This document shows, one piece after another, positions 60,000 to 64,000 of a stretch of DNA of 64,000 bases (within the stretch, counting starts at the first letter, position 1; the number at the start of each line of letters is the position of its first letter). The notes under the pieces were generated by a model. It searched no databases, was not told the origin of the DNA, and was given only the letters and a program-made list of their open reading frames with translations. Origin of the DNA: an uncultured Rhodobacter sp. (GTDB lineage Bacteria > Pseudomonadota > Alphaproteobacteria > Rhodobacterales > Rhodobacteraceae); assembly GCA_945952585.1 (NCBI GenBank), contig CAMFII010000005.1:124001-188000 (forward strand), read 5' to 3'. Made by a program: the position numbers and the translations under genes.

Positions 60000-60583
60000 C
60001 CGGGCGGGTCGAAGCTGGCCTGATGGGTCAGGGCATCGGCGAGGCGGCGGCGATACTCCCCCCGCGAGATTTCCTGCCCGCCAAGCGAAGCAAGATGCGG
60101 CGTCAGGAACTGCGTGTCGAACAGCCGGAACCCGCCCGCCCGCAGGCGATGCACGAGCCAGGCCAACGCCACCTTCGAGGCATCGGTCCGGCGCGAGAAC
60201 ATGCTTTCGCCGAAGAAGGCCGCCCCGAGCGTGACGCCATAGACGCCGCCGACCAGATCGCTGCCTGCCCAGACCTCCAGGGAATGGGCTTGGCCCTGTT
60301 GGAACAGATCGATGTAGAGGTCGTGGATCGCCGGATTGATCCAGGTCTCTGGCCGGTCGGCGCAGCCCTGCAAGACGGCCTCAAATGCGCTGTCTGTTCG
60401 AATTGTATAATTCCATCCGCGTATTCGGCGTGAAAGTGAACGTGAAATGTGAAATCCGTCCAAGGGGAAGATGCCCCTGCGCCGCGGATCAACCCAATGT
60501 ATGGTGGGATCGTCTCGGCTTTCCGCCATCGGGAAGATCCCGGCGGCATAGGCCCGCAGCAGAAGGTCGGCCGTCAGGGTCAT
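59948..60583 (-). CDS. aat: Leucyl/phenylalanyl-tRNA--protein transferase
   Basis: 'LLLRAYAAGIFPMAESRDDPTIHWVDPRRRGIFPL', 'SLEVWAGSDLVGGVYGVTLGAAFFGESMFSR'. Confidence 0.95.
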   Translation of the reverse strand: MTLTADLLLRAYAAGIFPMAESRDDPTIHWVDPRRRGIFPLDGFHISRSLSRRIRGWNYTIRTDSAFEAVLQGCADRPETWINPAIHDLYIDLFQQGQAHSLEVWAGSDLVGGVYGVTLGAAFFGESMFSRRTDASKVALAWLVHRLRAGGFRLFDTQFLTPHLASLGGQEISRGEYRRRLADALTHQASFDPPGYSPSREGVSQRRIQTS

Positions 60584-60632
60584 GAAAAAAGGCGGCCCAG
60601 GACGGGCCGCCCCTTTCCGCGGGCAGGGCAGG

Positions 60633-61979
60633 TCAGCCGAACTGCTTGGCCAGCCATTTTTCCAGCCAGTGGATGTTGTAGTCGCCCGTCTGGATGTCGG
60701 GGTCCTGAAGCAGCGCATGGAACAGCGGGATCGTCGTTTCGATCCCGTCGATCACCAACTCGCCAAGCGCGCGGTTAAGGCGCGCCAGCGCCTCGGGCCG
60801 GTCGCGGCCGTGGACGATCAGCTTGCCGATCAGGCTGTCGTAATAGGGCGGGATCGAATAGCCGCCGTACAGCGCCGAATCCATCCGCACGCCAAGGCCG
60901 CCGGGGGCATGGAACACCTTCACCTTGCCCGGGCGGGGGGCGAATTCGGGGATCTTCTCGGCGTTGATCCGGACCTCGATCGCATGGCCGTTGATGACGA
61001 GATCGTCCTGGGTGAAGGACATCTCCATCCCCGAGGCGACACGGATCTGTTCGCGCACGAGGTCGACGCCAAAGATCGCCTCGGTCACTGGATGCTCGAC
61101 CTGCAGGCGGGTGTTCATCTCGATGAAGTAGAACTCGCCGTCCTCGTAAAGGAACTCGATCGTGCCCGCACCGATATAGGCGATCTTGGCGACCGCCTCG
61201 GCGCAGATGCGGCCGATCTTGGCGCGCATGGCCGGGGTGATGACCGGGCCCGGCGCCTCTTCGAAGACCTTCTGGTGTCGGCGCTGCAGGGAGCAGTCGC
61301 GTTCGCCCAGATGCACCGCCTTGCCGCGCCCGTCGCCGAAGACCTGGATCTCGATATGGCGCGGTTTCTGGAGGTACTTCTCGATATAGACCTCGTCATT
61401 GCCGAAGGCGGCCTTTGCCTCGGACCGGGCGGTGCGGAAGGCGATTTCCAGCTCGTTCGCGGATTTCGCGACCTTCATCCCCCGGCCGCCGCCGCCGGCG
61501 GTGGCCTTGATGATGACCGGATAGCCAATGCCCTCGGCCACGCTCAGCGCGGATTCGAGGTCGGGCACACCACCGTCGGAGCCGGGCACCACCGGGATGC
61601 CAAGCGACTTGGCGGTTTCCTTGGCGGTGATCTTGTCGCCCATGATGCGGATATGTTCCGCCGAGGGGCCGATGAAGGTGATGCCGTGGTCTTCCAGCGC
61701 CTGCGCGAAAGCCGCGTTTTCCGACAGGAAGCCATAGCCGGGATGCACGGCCTCGGCGCCGGTGATTTCGCAGGCCGAGATGATCGCGGCCTTGTTGAGA
61801 TAGCTTTCCGAGGACGGGGCCGGCCCAATGCAGATGCTTTCGTCCGCCATGCGCACATGCATCGCGTCGGCATCCGCTGTCGAATGCACCGCGACCGAGG
61901 TAATCCCCATCTCGCGGCAGGCGCGGATGACGCGCAGCGCGATCTCGCCGCGGTTGGCGATCAGGATCTTGTTGAACAT
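60633..61979 (-). CDS. accC: Acetyl-CoA carboxylase biotin carboxylase subunit
   Basis: [26 protein letters not shown]; '[13 protein letters not shown]'; '[20 protein letters not shown]'. Confidence 0.97.
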   Translation of the reverse strand: MFNKILIANRGEIALRVIRACREMGITSVAVHSTADADAMHVRMADESICIGPAPSSESYLNKAAIISACEITGAEAVHPGYGFLSENAAFAQALEDHGITFIGPSAEHIRIMGDKITAKETAKSLGIPVVPGSDGGVPDLESALSVAEGIGYPVIIKATAGGGGRGMKVAKSANELEIAFRTARSEAKAAFGNDEVYIEKYLQKPRHIEIQVFGDGRGKAVHLGERDCSLQRRHQKVFEEAPGPVITPAMRAKIGRICAEAVAKIAYIGAGTIEFLYEDGEFYFIEMNTRLQVEHPVTEAIFGVDLVREQIRVASGMEMSFTQDDLVINGHAIEVRINAEKIPEFAPRPGKVKVFHAPGGLGVRMDSALYGGYSIPPYYDSLIGKLIVHGRDRPEALARLNRALGELVIDGIETTIPLFHALLQDPDIQTGDYNIHWLEKWLAKQFG

Positions 61980-62002
61980 GGGTCGCGCCCCCTGATCCGA
62001 AC

Positions 62003-62503
62003 TCATTCGATGATCATCAGCGGCGCGCCATATTCCACCGGCGAGCCGTCCTCGATCAGGATGCGCTTCACCGTGCCGGCGCGCGGGGCCGGGATGTGGT
62101 TCATGGTCTTCATCGCCTCGATGATGAGCACCGTCTGCCCCTCGGTCACCGTGGCGCCGACCGCGACAAAGGGGGCCGCGCCCGGTTCGGCGGCAAGATA
62201 GGCCGTGCCGACCATGGGCGAGGTCACCGCGCCCGGATGCTGGGCCGGGTCTTCGGCCGGAGCCGCGGCCGCGGCGGCCGGGGCAGCGGCAGAGGGCGCG
62301 GCGTGGGCCGCGACCTGCATGACCGGGGCGGCGGCCGCAACGGCAGTGGTGACGATGTTTGATTGTTTCACGACGCGGACTTCAAGGCTGTCGTCCGCGC
62401 CATATTCCCGTTTCACCGACAGTTCGGTCAGGTCGTTCTTGTTCAGAAGCTCCGCGAGCGCCTGGATGAAGGCCACGTCCGCGTCGGTGGATTGTTTGCT
62501 CAT
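62003..62503 (-). CDS. accB: Biotin carboxyl carrier protein of acetyl-CoA carboxylase
   Basis: '[42 protein letters not shown]' biotinylation EAMKT motif. Confidence 0.96.
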   Translation of the reverse strand: MSKQSTDADVAFIQALAELLNKNDLTELSVKREYGADDSLEVRVVKQSNIVTTAVAAAAPVMQVAAHAAPSAAAPAAAAAAPAEDPAQHPGAVTSPMVGTAYLAAEPGAAPFVAVGATVTEGQTVLIIEAMKTMNHIPAPRAGTVKRILIEDGSPVEYGAPLMIIE

Positions 62504-62687
62504 GCCGTCCTCTGTGGGATGTTCTTCTGGTTCTTTGATGGCGGACCCCAGGGCCGCCTCATGGCCCGCCCGTTATATGCGAGGCATACGGGGGTGAAAA
62601 GCGCCTACCTTTATCAACGCCGCAAGGGAAATGCCTGAATTTCAGGCGAAGCCGATCCCTCTGCCATGCCGTGTCCCCGGCAGAAAA

Positions 62688-62703
62688 TTTACCATTTGAT
62701 AAA
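62688..62703 (+). promoter_or_regulatory. Candidate RutR-type operator upstream of pydA/preT
   Basis: TTTACCA-TT-TGATAAA, near-palindrome resembling TTGACCAnnTGGTCAA. Confidence 0.45.
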
Positions 62704-62759
62704 AAAATCGGCCTGTGGCAGCCTTTCACAAAAGAACAACATCAACGGGAGGGTCCGAC

Positions 62760-64000
62760 GTGACCAACAGCCAGCTGACGCCCGGCGTGGTGCCGGGACG
62801 TTTGCCCGCCGCCGCTTATCGCGACCATTTTGCCGACAAGGAGCCGGCATTCGACCGGCACGAGGCGCAGGTGGCCGCCGACCGCTGCTATTTCTGTCAT
62901 GACGCGCCCTGCATGACCGCCTGCCCGACCTCGATCGACATTCCGCTGTTCATCCGCCAGATCTCGACCGGCACGCCCGAAGCGGCGGCGGTCACGATCT
63001 GGAGCCAGAACATTCTGGGTGGCATGTGTGGCCGCGTCTGCCCGACCGAGCAGCTGTGCGAAGAGGTCTGCGTGCGCGAAGTGGCCGAGGGCAAACCGGT
63101 CGAGATCGGCCGGCTCCAGCGCTATGCCACCGACTCCGTGATGGCCAAGGGTGTCCATCCCTTTGCCCGCGCGGCCCGGACCGGCAAGACGGTTGCAGTT
63201 GTGGGCGCGGGGCCGGCAGGCCTGTCTGCGGCGCACCGGCTGGCGATGCATGGCCATGACGTCACGATCTACGACGCCCGGCGCAAGGCTGGTGGCCTCA
63301 ACGAGTACGGGATCGCTGCCTACAAGGCGCCGAACGACTTTGCCCAGGCCGAGATCGACTGGCTGATGAAGATCGGCGGCATCACCGTCAAGACCGGCAA
63401 GTCGCTTGGCCGGGACATCTCGCTCGACGAGCTGCGCAAGGCGCATGACGCGGTCTTCTTGGGCATCGGCCTCGCAGGGGTCAACGCGCTCCGGGCCGAG
63501 GGCGAGGAAAAGGCGATGGTCCGCGATGCCGTGGATTTCATTGCCGAACTGCGTCAGGCTGCGGACAAGTCCGTGCTGCCCATCGGGCGCGACGTGGTCG
63601 TGATCGGCGGGGGCATGACGGCGGTCGATGCGGCCGTGCAGTCCAAGCTCCTTGGCGCCGAGAACGTGACCATCGTCTACCGCCGGACGCAGGACAAGAT
63701 GTCGGCCTCGGACTACGAACAAAACCACGCCGCGTCGAAAGGCGTGCGCATTATCACCGGCGCGGCGCCCCTGCGCGTTCATGGCGACGGCGCGGTGCGC
63801 GAGATCGAGTTCGCCTACACGATCGAGGGGCCGGACGGGCTGGCGCTGTCGTCAGAGACCTTCGTGCTGAAGGCCGATCAGGTGTTCAAGGCCATCGGCC
63901 AGTCGCTTGAAGGCCAGCCCGACGCGCTGAAGCTGGAAGGGCGAAAGATCGCCGTGACCGGGGCAGGGCGCACCTCGCTGCCCGGTGTCTGGGCGGGCGG
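62760..64000 (+). CDS. preT: NAD(P)-dependent dihydropyrimidine dehydrogenase subunit (PydA/PreT), partial at right edge
   Basis: GTG start VTNSQLTPGVVPGRLPAAAYRDHF...; FeS cysteines 'CYFCHDAPCMTACPTSIDIPLFIRQI', 'GGMCGRVCPTEQLCEEVC', FAD motif 'VAVVGAGPAGLSAAHRLA'. Confidence 0.9.
   Translation, partial: MTNSQLTPGVVPGRLPAAAYRDHFADKEPAFDRHEAQVAADRCYFCHDAPCMTACPTSIDIPLFIRQISTGTPEAAAVTIWSQNILGGMCGRVCPTEQLCEEVCVREVAEGKPVEIGRLQRYATDSVMAKGVHPFARAARTGKTVAVVGAGPAGLSAAHRLAMHGHDVTIYDARRKAGGLNEYGIAAYKAPNDFAQAEIDWLMKIGGITVKTGKSLGRDISLDELRKAHDAVFLGIGLAGVNALRAEGEEKAMVRDAVDFIAELRQAADKSVLPIGRDVVVIGGGMTAVDAAVQSKLLGAENVTIVYRRTQDKMSASDYEQNHAASKGVRIITGAAPLRVHGDGAVREIEFAYTIEGPDGLALSSETFVLKADQVFKAIGQSLEGQPDALKLEGRKIAVTGAGRTSLPGVWAG

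Noticed and set aside
1-64000. CRISPR array, rRNA operon, or prophage structural genes
   Set aside because: No regularly spaced direct repeats, rRNA signatures or phage structural ORFs were seen on either strand

Overview
This is a 64 kb, GC-rich chromosomal window with gene content and order typical of Rhodobacterales (Alphaproteobacteria); the taxon is an inference. From left to right: gltX (partial, -); comEC (+); lexA (-); a moeA-moaC-trpC-trpD-trpG block (-); a YibQ-like divergent deacetylase and an HSL-type esterase (+); a hut cluster (hutU-hutH-hutI divergent from hutF-hutC); a Tad/Flp pilus locus without a visible secretin gene; a large sugar/polyol catabolic block with two SDRs, an RpiR regulator, three Gfo/Idh/MocA dehydrogenases, a TIM-barrel isomerase, an aldose-epimerase-like protein and two ABC importers; an IS6-family element at a rearrangement junction joined to a decapitated serine recombinase; tRNA-Ser(GGA); a nonulosonate/LPS-type cluster (Gfo/Idh, NeuA-like, SDR, two tandem WaaA/GT30-like transferases, NeuC-like, MsbA-like); msrA; selO; clpP-clpX; NDUFA12-mlaD-DUF2155-aat-accC-accB; and a partial pydA/preT. 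Main non-genic observations: a dispersed paired-palindrome family (GATTTTTCTNCGAAAAATC ... GATTTTTCGNAGAAAAATC) at three loci, a triple GTTC-N7 SOS box at lexA, perfect hairpins after the substrate-binding-protein gene in both ABC operons, and candidate operators for HutC, RpiR and RutR-type regulators. The best candidate for an undescribed system is the nonulosonate cluster with paired GT30-like transferases. All calls come from reading the sequence and ORF track; no database search was run.
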